From Ottelia alismoides (taxonomy: Eukaryota > Streptophyta > Magnoliopsida > Alismatales > Hydrocharitaceae), in contig JAZKJV010000389.1 of NCBI GenBank assembly GCA_037367405.1, positions 1,860,001 to 1,924,000 on the forward strand: a DNA stretch of 64,000 nt, read 5' to 3'. The notes below the pieces were generated by a model, which was given only the letters and a program-made list of their open reading frames with translations, did not search any database and had not been told where the DNA came from. Within the stretch, counting starts at the first letter, position 1. Each line of letters starts with the position of its first letter. A program made the position numbers and the translations under genes. Below are positions 24,190 to 34,772 of this stretch, in pieces.

Positions 24190-26758
24190 TGATAAATCCC
24201 AGATCTATCAGCTTAATTCTGTATATTTATCTCTCTTGCTTAAGGATAATAACATGATTCTTTGACTTATTAACACTAAGTGCTAATTTATGTGTTGTAT
24301 ATATTTAATAAAAATTATTATATATTAATGGTGTAATATTTTATGTATTTGTTTCTTATTAAAGACAAAGTAATAATTTGTATAAATCAAAGAAAACAAA
24401 AAGCAAAAAAAATAAGCAAAATAAAAAGTACATAAATTTTTTTATACTGTTTTTAATAGTATTTAATTTTTAACTATGTATAAATGACCTCTGATCTCTT
24501 TGATTTCTAATGAAAATTGTAAATCTCATCAAGATCTACAACTTTCATATACACCACCTTTTCTTATTTGTAACCTAGCTAATTCTTCTAGAATTATCTT
24601 TAATTTTTTGAATTAACTTAAATCTTATTGGGTCATGTGGCAGCCTCTGCTTTGGCAACGTGGCTCGTTCCTATTCAACCACCTGGCTTGATCTAAACTA
24701 CCTGGTCTATCTTCATCAAGGGAATCCAGCTGTAAATCTGTGCGACTCTGTGAGCCGCACGATGAGGCAATATCTGATTCAAATATAACCATTCATCTGC
24801 GCCCAAACCGCAAATGTTGGATCAGAAGATCCAACAGTGCATGATCTTTCTTAAACATCTAGACATTATCATTTTCATTGCAACCACTTGTCTTCTCCAA
24901 TTTCGTCAACCACCCCCGACACCTTCTTCCCTCAAAACTGCTACAAATCGCTAGGCCATTCAACCCTCTTTCACGCTTAAAACCACCGTCAAACCCTACT
25001 TATTCCATGATAACGACGGTTGTCATCTCCGCCATAACCACCTGGAGATTGCCAACCTCTGCCTTCAAAAATCCCACCGCCACTTCTAGTGGCGGTTGTC
25101 CAACCTTGTATAGGCCAAGGCCCAGCTTTCTCCTCCACTCAGGGTCAGGGCAGGGCAGGATCGATGGATGCCATGATGACCTTTGGTCTGGTGTGAACCC
25201 TGGCCGTCCATCCATGCTACAGTGCCTAACGACGGCTGTTCGAGCTCCAAGAAAGGCTGGCCTACTAAAGTGACGACCGAAGGCTCAAATCAAGCCTCAA
25301 CCCAAGCCATACACTCCACCTCAGTCATCTGTAATATTCAAGTAAATTAAGTTTTTATCTTCTTGTTTTCATGGATTTCTTCTTGGATTTACATATATCT
25401 ATCCCTTGAACCATGGTGATCATGACCTTCCCCGTGGATTTGTGGTCCACGCGGGAGGTATCTTCCTCTGTATTCCTCATTCCATAGCAGCTTGTCACCT
25501 CGACCAACATTCTTCTTCAGCAAAGAAGAAGAACACATTTGGGCTCCAACTTTCCCGCTCCATTAAGCCCTTCATTCCATTCACTATCCCACGTACACAC
25601 AATATATGCTTCGGCTACATGTTTTCTAACGGTTGGAAGTGCCGAAGGCTGTCAATGGCCGGAGTTCGAGAGAGATCTCTGATCTGGAGTTTAACCTCTA
25701 ATGAACCGAACCTGACAACGATCTTCAGATCTCTCCTCGTCCTCTTTGACCCAAGGTGTCCTTCGGCACCTTCCTCCGGAGGGATGGCGATCTTTAGCAT
25801 AGCTTCAGGACCATGGAGGGGAAGCAATGACCTCACTGGAGCACCACCTTGCTACCACCGCTCATGGCGGTAGAAGAAGATCGAAGACGTACATATGCCG
25901 TCAAATGGAGACCAATTAGGCGTGATCAGATGATTACGAAGATGCCACATCAACACCACCAAGCTTGCAGCCTTGGAGCCATCCAGCCTAAAGCCGAAGC
26001 ACTAGATCAAGCCAATGGCCCGAGCCACGGGTCGCCCACCGAGCCTAGGATCTCACGTGCTCTGCATGTGCGGGCATGGGTTAATTGCACTTCTACCCCA
26101 TTGGTTGTTCATATTTGCACCCCACGCAAGGGGTATTTCTTACATTCCATTGCCAATTTTTAGTATTTGCAGTTTAGTCCCTTCAGGGACTTGTTTGTCA
26201 GATTTTAAATTGTGATTTATTGGATTTGTGCCCCTGGATTCTATGTTGAATAATTTAATCATATGATATCCAAATGAAGTAATTTCAGTTGTGTGTTAAT
26301 CCCAGTTTCCTTATCTTCTATATGGTTTAATATATTCTCTAATTTGACACATAATGAGCTATTAATTATTGAGAGATGATTTAGTTGCCTAAATCTCTTT
26401 TAAAGGAAACCTGGTTTAAATTAAACTACATGATTTTGCCTTGATTATGTGCTTAAGTTCGACAAATCATTTTAGGGCATATTCGCACATAAAATTTCAT
26501 TTGTCGATCTATTCATCATGTTAATTTTGTGTAACATGCATTGTTGTATTAAATCACATTTCATCCTGTGCATGCATTTGTGATGTGCATTATACTTTGC
26601 ATTGCATGCCTGCATGGTTTGCATGTTTGACCTAGATGATAGGTTATAAATTAAAGCCGAGAACCTCGTAAAATGAGATCTCTCTCGATTCTGTATTATA
26701 AACTAAGTGCCCATGCAACAACATATCTCTCTTAATACATGCATTTAGCGATTCAATA
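24190..26758 (+). repeat. Element C 5' LTR
   Basis: It starts TGATAAATCCCAGATCTATC and ends ATTCAATA (the CA terminus has mutated to TA). It aligns throughout with 30007-31588 plus 44875-45960. The central part (24880-26160) is GC-rich and carries plus-strand open frames of 131 codons (24878-25273) and 155 codons (25406-25873). The 3' LTR has only shorter matching pieces (30833-31048, 31197-31400), so I do not call them genes. ATTTATAGGCC-like sequence near 25105 and 30935 may be a relic TATA box. Confidence 0.88.
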
Positions 26759-26760
26759 GA

Positions 26761-26778
26761 TGGTGCCGTTGTCGGTGA
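26761..26778 (+). other. Element C primer-binding site, tRNA-Asp type
   Basis: TGGTGCCGTTGTCGGTGA lies two bases (GA) after the LTR. It matches the complement of the plant tRNA-Asp 3' end (TGGCGCCGTTGCCGGGGA) at 15 of 18 positions; two of the three changes are C to T. Confidence 0.85.
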
Positions 26779-27950
26779 CACAACCTCATTAGTATAATTA
26801 TTTGGGATTTTATATGGTGGTTAAATTGATTTGTATTTTATCTAGGTCAATCCCGTGATGTGATGTTTTATGCGTTATTATACGTACTTATTGATAATCT
26901 TTGAAACATCTAAGGCTTTCTCTTCTATGGTAGGAAAGCCCATTCATCGAGGATGCTCATGGTAAATGAAGGTGGAAGCTCAAATTAGAGTTCCCGCTGA
27001 GAAGAATCGTAGAAGATGCCATCAAGTTTCTCGAAGATTATTTTTGTTGATATTCTTGACCTATAATTGTGGACTGGATTTTATTATGTGTGTGTGATGA
27101 GTGTTTTTCACCCTTATGTGGGTGGGATTTATCTTGAGTGACCGATATTAGGTTCTACTCATGAGACCCGTAGAGCTACATTCGATGTATATCTCTCGAT
27201 GTTTGAATCGTAGTATATGGCACACTAACTTCATCTTATGAGATTCACTCATCTCTAAGAATCATGTGATGCACATAATCTTCGTTCAACCTAGCTCAAA
27301 TTGAATTAATTATCTGCCTGCTGATTGACTCATGATTAGGTGCGGATTTCCATCTACTTGCATGCATTTAGTTAAATTTATATTCAGTCTAGCATATGCA
27401 TGAAGAGAGCTGGCAACACTGTAAGTATTTCTCTTGATCATGACATCATGATTTTTATGTCAGCATGATTTACCCTTTTCATGATTTGTCACTTAGGATG
27501 ATATAGAAATGGGTGTGGACGGTAGATGATGATTTTTATTTTCAGATATTTAATGCAAGTGATAACTTAATCTTTAAAAAGGGGTTGTTAATGCAAGTTG
27601 ATGACATTAAAATGAATCTAAAATAAACCTTGTTTTTGGTAGAGAAAACCCCCCTTTACTACAGTTATATATGCATTCGTCAAGATGTGAGGACGTATCC
27701 CTTAGATAGATCCCAAACCCTAATTTAGTCTGCTCGTAATGAATGCAGATTCTGTATTATCATTAACAAAAGAGACAAGATAATTGGACCATATTTATAG
27801 TCTTCTCTGTGTGTTGGTGAAATAATCGGGTTTGTTTGATTTTGTTTGATTCTTTAGCCTCCCAAAAACCCTAGGCTCCTTTATGATCTCCTGAGATTCA
27901 TCATCTTGAGATTCAGCTAACATTGATCCCTTCATCACTAGATTTCTTAT
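26779..27950 (+). mobile_element. Element C leader and non-coding interior
   Basis: There is no open frame above about 60 codons and no gag or pol similarity. A hairpin with a CACCC/GGGTG stem at 27109-27124, followed by CTTGAGTGAC at 27133-27142, matches the leader structures of elements B and D. The interior from about 27300 to 27950 runs straight into the hairpin/G-tract array, as if gag-pol had been removed between leader and array. Confidence 0.6.
27109..27142 (+). ncRNA. Conserved leader hairpin and CTTGAGTGAC block, element C
   Basis: The stem CACCC (27109-27113) pairs with GGGTG (27120-27124), about 330 nt after the primer-binding site, and is followed by CTTGAGTGAC. The same order occurs in D at 35179-35227 and in B at 53795-53840. 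A packaging or dimerisation role is inferred from position only. Confidence 0.5.
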
Positions 27951-27954
27951 TCTT

Positions 27955-27991
27955 TATACGTAGGCTTATTTTCAGCCTAAGTGTAGGGGGG
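27955..27991 (+). other. Hairpin/G-tract module, element C (first)
   Basis: TATACGTAGGCT pairs with AGCCTAAGTGTA (27955-27966 with 27974-27985): ten Watson-Crick pairs, one wobble, one mismatch, loop of 7 nt. Six G follow (27986-27991). Confidence 0.8.
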
Positions 27992-28050
27992 ATCCTTTTG
28001 TCATTCTGATTTTTTCCCCTCAGGTCACCTAGTTTTTAATTCATATCATT

Positions 28051-28085
28051 ATACTTAAGCTATTTTTCAGCTTAAATATAGGGGG
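28051..28085 (+). other. Hairpin/G-tract module, element C (second)
   Basis: ATACTTAAGCT pairs with AGCTTAAATAT (28051-28061 with 28069-28079): ten pairs and one mismatch, 7-nt loop nearly the same as in the first module. Five G follow (28081-28085). The stem core is AAGCT/AGCTT here against AGGCT/AGCCT in the first module, a paired change. Confidence 0.8.
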
Positions 28086-28155
28086 ACCCGAGTCCATATT
28101 TTCCTCTAACTGATTCTTTTACTCATGATGCATGATTCAGTTTTGTAAATTATTC

Positions 28156-28228
28156 TATACTTAGCATGAGCTATGGCTTCATTTCACTTTGTGCTATGAG
28201 AAGATAGAAAAAGCTAAGTATAGGTGGG
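28156..28228 (+). other. Hairpin/G-tract module, element C (long form)
   Basis: TATACTTAGC (28156-28165) pairs perfectly over 10 bp with GCTAAGTATA (28213-28222), enclosing about 47 nt. GGTGGG follows. This corresponds to module 4 of elements A and B. Confidence 0.75.
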
Positions 28229-29992
28229 TCTACCGTACATATTGCATATATATACTTTAGCCATAGCTCATATTTTTAATTTTTTTCCAACTATTGGGGT
28301 TATGGGTATCGTATTACAATTTCGAAACTGATTTATATAAAAAGTATTTTGAAAATAAATTTTTAAAATTATATACATATTTGACATGCTCTTCAAGTGT
28401 TTTACATGGTTTGTGAAAATACGGTTTGACATATTTGGAAAATAATTTGTAAAATATTTTGAAAACTTATATATTTATGTGACACTGTTTTAAAAAATAT
28501 TTTACTTTGGTTTGAAGATGGGATTTTACTTATTTCAAAAAATCATTGTAAAATTTTTTGAAAAAAATTCTATACATATGTGACAATGTTTGCAAAAAGT
28601 TTTCAAAAATCTTTTTCAAAGCTAAGGGTGTAAATGAGTCTAATCTACCAACTATCTAACTTAAAAAATGATTGACTTATTAATTGGTGTTACTCTCTGA
28701 CATTTTCACTATGCACTCAAGGCTTGAGATGATCTTGAACACTTGGTTTAAGGAGTCCCTAGAATCAGAGTTATCATGTATTAATCATTAGGGTCTTAGA
28801 CTTAAAAAATAGTACTCTCTTAATTCAAGGATATGCATGATATATTTTCATGCTTAATCTCCTTAAAAGAATTTCACTATCACTCACATGCACGACTGCA
28901 TTCATGATTGGGACGAGTCAAGATATCACTGAAGAGACTGAGATTGGAAGTTTGAGTTTGGACTTGATTTCTATGATGCTCGGGGATGGTATTAAATTAG
29001 TGGCGGCTTCATGAAACCTGAGTGTCAGCATCTTAGACAATATGGGACTTGTTCTAATGTTATCTCTTGATCTTTACCTAAAATGCAGGGTGTGATGACA
29101 TTAATTAATAAGTTAATCAGTGTGGGCCAATCTTTTGGTAAAAGTAGTGAAGCTATCAAAAAACAAAGAAAAGAAAGAAATGATGAAAGAAAAGCTCTTA
29201 CCATACAAAATCAAATATCAAAGATCTTCCACCAAAGGCAAGCGCTCCCAACCATTTTTTTTCAAAGTGCTGATTTGGACCATCGCTACTAGGACCAGGA
29301 GTTTGGCTAACACCCAAAAAGGGCTCTGCATTGTAAATGCTACAAGTTTGGGTGTAGGAAGTATAATAGATACTTAAAAAAGGCACACCCTGGTGTATTC
29401 CCAGGAAAACAAGTGCAGACGACTCCAACTTCTCTTGATGGACACACGGATTGGCAAAAATCAAAATGAAATTTTGTTGCGTATTGGCGCTTGAGTGAAA
29501 CATGTTCCAATGAGAGGAAGAGAAAATAAGTACACAATCCTACAACCTCCATTATTTGGCCTTCCATCTATCCTTATAAAGTCTGACAAACTAAAGAGAT
29601 GGTGGATAGAAGCAAGACTAGATTTGTTCCCTAGTGGTTTGATAAACTAAAGAGATGGTGGATTGTAGCAAGACTAGATTTGTTCCCTAGAGTTGAGGGT
29701 TGGGTCCTTAAGAGAGCTTCCAAGATTGTAATTTTTTGGGATATCTTGAAACTACTCTCTTGGTGCAGTCTACACTAAGTCATATTCCTTATATTTATGT
29801 ATACATTGAGAGTCAGACAATTAGAGGAGTTGAGTTACTTTTGATTAATACTTGGATGAACATAGAGTTTTGGATTCTTAAACCTAGTGTTTTGGGTTAA
29901 ATCAAGCCTTGTATTTTTAGTAGCACATGTCAGGGATCTCACTAATTAATCTAACCAATTCTTTATTTATTAGCTCATGGACGAGCTTAGCT
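28229..29992 (+). mobile_element. Element C 3' internal region
   Basis: This is a non-coding tail. The block at 29165-29255 is conserved with element B near 23210-23320 (GAAAAGCTCT-ACCATACAAAATC, CTTCCACCAAAGGC). Short frames at 29083-29567 overlap on both strands; only the peptide pieces ERKALTIQNQIS and FHQR-ALP are shared with element B. A 57-bp direct tandem duplication sits at about 29584-29697. Confidence 0.55.
29584..29697 (+). repeat. Tandem duplication, about 57-bp unit
   Basis: Two adjacent copies share ACAAACTAAAGAGATGGTGG-like, AGCAAGACTAGATTTG and TTCCCTAG blocks with only a few differences. It looks like a recent slippage or short unequal-exchange duplication inside the element C tail. 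Confidence 0.85.
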
Positions 29993-30006
29993 TAGGTATA
30001 GGGGGG
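29993..30006 (+). other. Element C polypurine tract
   Basis: TAGGTATAGGGGGG directly precedes the 3' LTR start at 30007. Confidence 0.85.
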
Positions 30007-31588
30007 TGATAAATCCCAGATTTATCAGCTTAATTCTATATATTTATCTCTCTTACTTAAGGATAATAACATGATTCATTGACTTATTAACACTATGTGC
30101 TAATTTATGTGTTATATATATTAAATACTAATTATTATATATTAATATGGTGTAATATTTTATGTAATTGTTTCTTATTAAAAATCAATGTAATAATGAT
30201 TATAATTAAAACAAAACAAAAAGCCAAAAAAATAAGCGAAAGAAAAATTACATAAAATTGTTTTACACGGTTTTTAATAGTATTTACTTTTTAACTATGT
30301 AAAGATGACCTCTGATCTCTTTGACTTTTACATGAAAAGTATAGATTTCGTCAAGATATACAACATTCATGTACACCACTTTTTCTATATTATAACCTAA
30401 CTAATTCTACTAGAAATATCTTTAAATTTCTGAATTATCTTAATTCTTGGGTCACGTTGCGGCCTTTGCTTTAGCCACCTAGCTCGTTCATGTTCGGCCA
30501 CCTACCTTGTTCTGAACCGCCCAGTCTATCTTCATCAACAGAATTGAGCTGTTGATTCGTGCCACATTGTGAGCCGCAAATGATGCATTATTTGATTCAA
30601 ATCTAACCATTCATTTGCGCCCAAACCGTAACCGTTGGATCAAAAGATCCAACGGTGCCTGATTATTCTTCAACATCCAAACATTGTTATTTTTGTTGCA
30701 ACTGCATGTCTTCATTAAATTTCGTCAACCACCCCCGACACCTTCTTCCCTCGTTACTTCTACCAACCGCTTGGCCATTCAATCCTCTTTCACGATACTC
30801 CTTTAAAACCACCACTGAAACCTAATAATTCCATGATAATGGCAGTTGTCATCTCCGCCATAACCACCTGGAAGTTACAAACCTCCGCCTTCAAAAATCC
30901 CACCGCCGCTTCCAGCGGCAGTTGTCCACCCATTTATAGGCCAAGGCCCATCTCTCTCCTCCTCTCTGTGACAGGGCGAGGCAGGATCTATGGATATCGT
31001 GATGACCTTTGGTCTGGTTCTAACAATGGTTGTCCGACCATGCTATAGCGCATAACGACAACTGTTTGAGCTCCAGGCATGGCTGGCCTGCTGAAGTGAC
31101 GACCAGAAGCACAAATCGAGCATCAACCCAAGCCATTCACTCCATCTCAGTCATCTGTAAAATTCAAGTAAATTAAGTTTTTATCTTCTTCTTTTCATGG
31201 ATTTCTTCTTGGATGTAAATATACTAATCCCTCGAACCATGGTGATCGCAACCTTCCCCGTGGATTTGTGGTCCACATGGGAGGTATCTTCCTCTATATA
31301 CCTTATTCTATCGCAGCTTGTCACCTCGACCAACATTCTCCTTCAGCAAAGAAGAAGAGCACATCTGGGATGTATCTTCCTCACTCCATTAAGCCCCTAA
31401 ATCCATTCACTATCTCACGCAAACACAATATATGATTCAACTACATGTTTTCTAATGGTTACAGGTGTCGAAGGCTGTCAATGTCTGGAGTACAATAGAG
31501 ATCTCCGATCTAGGGTTTAACCTCTGATGAACCGAACCTGACAGCGATATTCAGAGCTCTCCTCATCCTCTTTTACCCAAGGAGTCCT
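30007..31588 (+). repeat. Element C 3' LTR, first part
   Basis: It starts TGATAAATCCCAGATTTATC, whose full 21 bases form a perfect 9-bp inverted repeat around CCA. It aligns with 24190-25758. It is interrupted after CCCAAGGAGTCCT by element D; the intact LTR reads CCCAAGGTGTCCTTCGG at the same point (25751-25767), which fixes the insertion site. Confidence 0.92.
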
Positions 31589-32618
31589 TGATGAATCTCA
31601 GATTCATCACTCTAAATCTCATTAATTAAGCTCAAATGCCTCAGAATCATTGGCATTTCATCATTTATTCTGCATAATTAGCATTCATGCATGTTTTAAT
31701 AAGAATTGCATTTTATCACTTATTTTTGCATAAAATAAGACGCCAGAAATCCCAGCAAAATTTGACCTGTAAATAGCCTAACTTCCATGATTTTTAACTA
31801 ACTCATGCTAACTTCGAATGACCCAAAACCACCTCCACTGTGTACATTTCACTAACAAGAATAAATGAAAAATACAAAAAATCACTTACCCAAATATGTG
31901 GACCAAAAACGCAAACCTTAGTTAGGATTCCCGAACAAAAACCCTCATATCTTCCCCATCCAGTGTCTGTTTTAATCCTACTCACTTTTGAACTAATGTA
32001 CATTCAATTGCCTTCAAAACAAGACCAGGTTCAAGTGAATTGGAGCTCACATGTGAAAGTTGGGTTTTGGGCCTCTTTTGTACATTTTGTATTTTAGCAG
32101 ATTTTGACCTATTATTTATGTACATAATTATCCTATTTTATTGTATTTCTTTTTTATTTGTTTTCATTGATGAAAGTTTTATTAAAATACGTAAAAATCC
32201 AAATCCAAACTGAGCTTTTAATTAAAGAAACTAATTGAGTCCAAGTCTTCACTGACTGTCTGTACAAAATTGGTCTTTTTCGTGTTTTATTTTATTTCTT
32301 CTTTTCTTAATTAATCAAAATCCAAAAAAATAGATTAATGTTAAATATTTATCTATGATTTTATCACATTTTTTCAGATTTTTATCTGGTTTAAAAATGA
32401 CAAAAAAATACAAAATCAAAAAATCAATGTATTCTATGTAGATGGGATACCCCAAAAATATCACTTTGTGTAAATGATCGATTTTGGTTTTGATGTCTTC
32501 AAGAAAGTTGTAGATCTCATCGAGACGTGCACTTTTGTGAAGAAATTTTTTCGATTCGAGCTTGTTTGCTATTTCTTTTCAATTTTTCTTTTATTTATTT
32601 TTCGAATTTCGTGGGGCT

Positions 32619-32651
32619 AACACGTGGCAGCTCCTGCAGCCGCCACGTATC
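32619..32651. promoter_or_regulatory. G-box inverted pair, element D 5' LTR
   Basis: ACACGTGGCAGCTCC and GCCGCCACGTAT form an inverted pair of ACGTG cores about 450 bp upstream of the TATA box. The second LTR (42764-42796) has ACACGTGACAGCTCC and CACCACGTGTC. Confidence 0.5.
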
Positions 32652-33077
32652 ACCCATTTTTGAATTTATTATTTTAAAGAAATAAAAAAATAAAAAAAAA
32701 GTCTCGCACGTGCGTAGCATGTGCCTCCCAGGCACCTGCCACGCATGTGCTTCCCTTTCACCCTTTTGTCGCCACGTTTCACGACCAGGATCGTCCGATC
32801 TCAGCTGATAGGACGGCCCCTGTATTGCCTTCCTCCTCCGTTCACTTTCCCAATCCGCGTCGCCGTCCCCCACGATTTCGCTGTCACCTTTCCTAATATG
32901 GATACCTCCTCCGCCTTCCATTAATCGCCAACCGCCGCCTTCTAAATCAACTCGCCAGTCGAATCTCTCGTCCGATCTTCATCATCCCCTCGAATCTCGA
33001 ATCCCCCCATATCCTCTTCAATCTCCGATCAATAAATCAACGTCAACCCATTCCTTCTCCTAACGTCCCCTCAACCC

Positions 33078-33084
33078 TATAAAA
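33078..33084 (+). promoter_or_regulatory. TATA box, element D 5' LTR
   Basis: The sequence CCCTATAAAAGCTT is a strong plant TATA context, kept in both LTRs (43215-43221) and followed by a C/T-rich GC-rich stretch. It would place U3 at about 1.5 kb and transcription start roughly 30 bp downstream. Confidence 0.65.
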
Positions 33085-34754
33085 GCTTTGCCAACTACCC
33101 TCGTTTCACCCATCTGCCGACTGATACTTGAAGGAACACTGCTAGAGGTGTCAGCTCCAGTCCCAACGACATAACGAGATCTGAGGGATACCCCCTCGTC
33201 GCAGCGCCACTTCTGGCCTAGTTGCCTTGCTCTGGTCAATGCCGTAGAGCCAACGACTTCTGCGCTCCCTGGTCGCCTTCTACCTCCAACCATCACCGAT
33301 AACCTCCGTCATCTCCTTCGTCTCTTTTGCCGCCAGAGCTCTAGAGCATCATCAACTCCACCTCCTATTCCAGGAGGGCCATTGGAGCACCGCCCTCGAC
33401 GCTCATCACCACCTCCCGCTCCAGGAGGACCTTCGGAGCACCGCCCTCGACTAAATCTCCTCAAAGTCCTCGCTACCTCCTGGCCAGAGCCAGGAGTCGC
33501 CTCCATCGATCGCCGTCAGAGACGGCTCATCCCCTCTGCCTTCGCTCCGCTGGGGGTAGGCCCGAGACCCTCCCCACGTGAGGCGCACGTGAGGAGAGGG
33601 TACTTTTGCAAAGAAGCCCAGGGACTTCCAGGATTTACAATAAGATTAAGAGGTCACGTGCATAGCACATGACCTACGAGGAAAATTGTAGAAAGCCCTT
33701 GGAGGTTCACCATATCGCACATCAGTCCCCTAACCAGAGGTCACGTGTTATGCATGTGACCCTCTGGTATTTTTGCAGCAGACCCCACAGGATATCGGTA
33801 ATTACGCACAGGTCCCTCTATTGTATTTATATACTTATTTTAATTATCGTCATTGTAGTAATACCCTTGTATTACGTTATCACTCCGTACCACTTTATTG
33901 CATATTTTTATTATCCAAAAATAGCATTATGTTACTCACTTAATTCTCTACATTGTGGTAATTGCTTGACATTTTTGTGACCAATGGTTAATTATTAATT
34001 AATTGCTTTGCGGAAAATTGCATATTTTGCCATATTGTGCTATGAAATCTATCATTAATTAACCGTTGCTCTAAAAATTGCCGAAAAATCATGGATTGTT
34101 GAATTAATTGTGTTTAACATTGTGCCCAACAAGAATTGCATTTGCATGCATAATTTGCCTTGTAAAAATCATTTTGCATAATTCAATATCTGATTTTTAA
34201 TAGGTATTAAATCTCATATTTTCGAGGTTTAGGATTTTTTTGAGAATTAAATCCCATGAAAATAATTAGGTTTAGTATCTATTATAATTAAATATTGTAA
34301 TTCACTAGGTTTGCATTTTCAAACTCATAAAAAATTCGTCTCGCATCCAAAAATTCCACAAAAATTACAATGCATTCATTTCATCATAATTATCATCTTG
34401 GCCATGTTTCGTATTTTTCAGACATCATTTGATTGACATTAATATTTTAGTCCCTAAATAGGCTAAAATTGTATTTTGCTACTCTAATTGCATAAAAATA
34501 TAAAAAATCACCTCGAAAATCGTGTACGAACTTTGATAGATAAAATTCTAGGTTTTTCCTTTACCTCCTTGTATTTGACCGTGGGACTTGTCCAAGAAAA
34601 ATAAACATAAAACCACATTGATTAAAATTGACAAAAATTTTGTGTGGTAATTTCTTGACGAATTCCAATTGCCTGCCTACAACAAAATGACACATAAATT
34701 TTAACGCATGATAATATGTGATATTTAACATAAGGCTATTCTGGAATCGTCAGA

Positions 34755-34772
34755 TGGCACCGTTGCCGGGGA
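34755..34772 (+). other. Element D primer-binding site, tRNA-Asp type
   Basis: TGGCACCGTTGCCGGGGA, two bases after the LTR, matches the complement of the plant tRNA-Asp 3' end at 17 of 18 positions. Confidence 0.93.

Larger units (their letters stand above)
31589..34752 (+). repeat. Element D 5' LTR
   Basis: It starts with the palindrome TGATGAATC-TCA-GATTCATCA and ends GGAATCGTCA. It matches 41721-44869 over its full length. The first kilobase is AT-rich, then a GC-rich section (32600-33800) carries a G-box pair and a TATA box, and the last kilobase is AT-rich again. Open frames within (32595-33980) occur on both strands and are only partly kept in the second LTR. Confidence 0.95.

Noticed and set aside
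24878..25873. Open frames of 131 and 155 codons in the element C 5' LTR
   Set aside because: They lie in a GC-rich LTR segment where stops are rare. The 3' LTR keeps only shorter broken pieces, and no domain or start context supports them.
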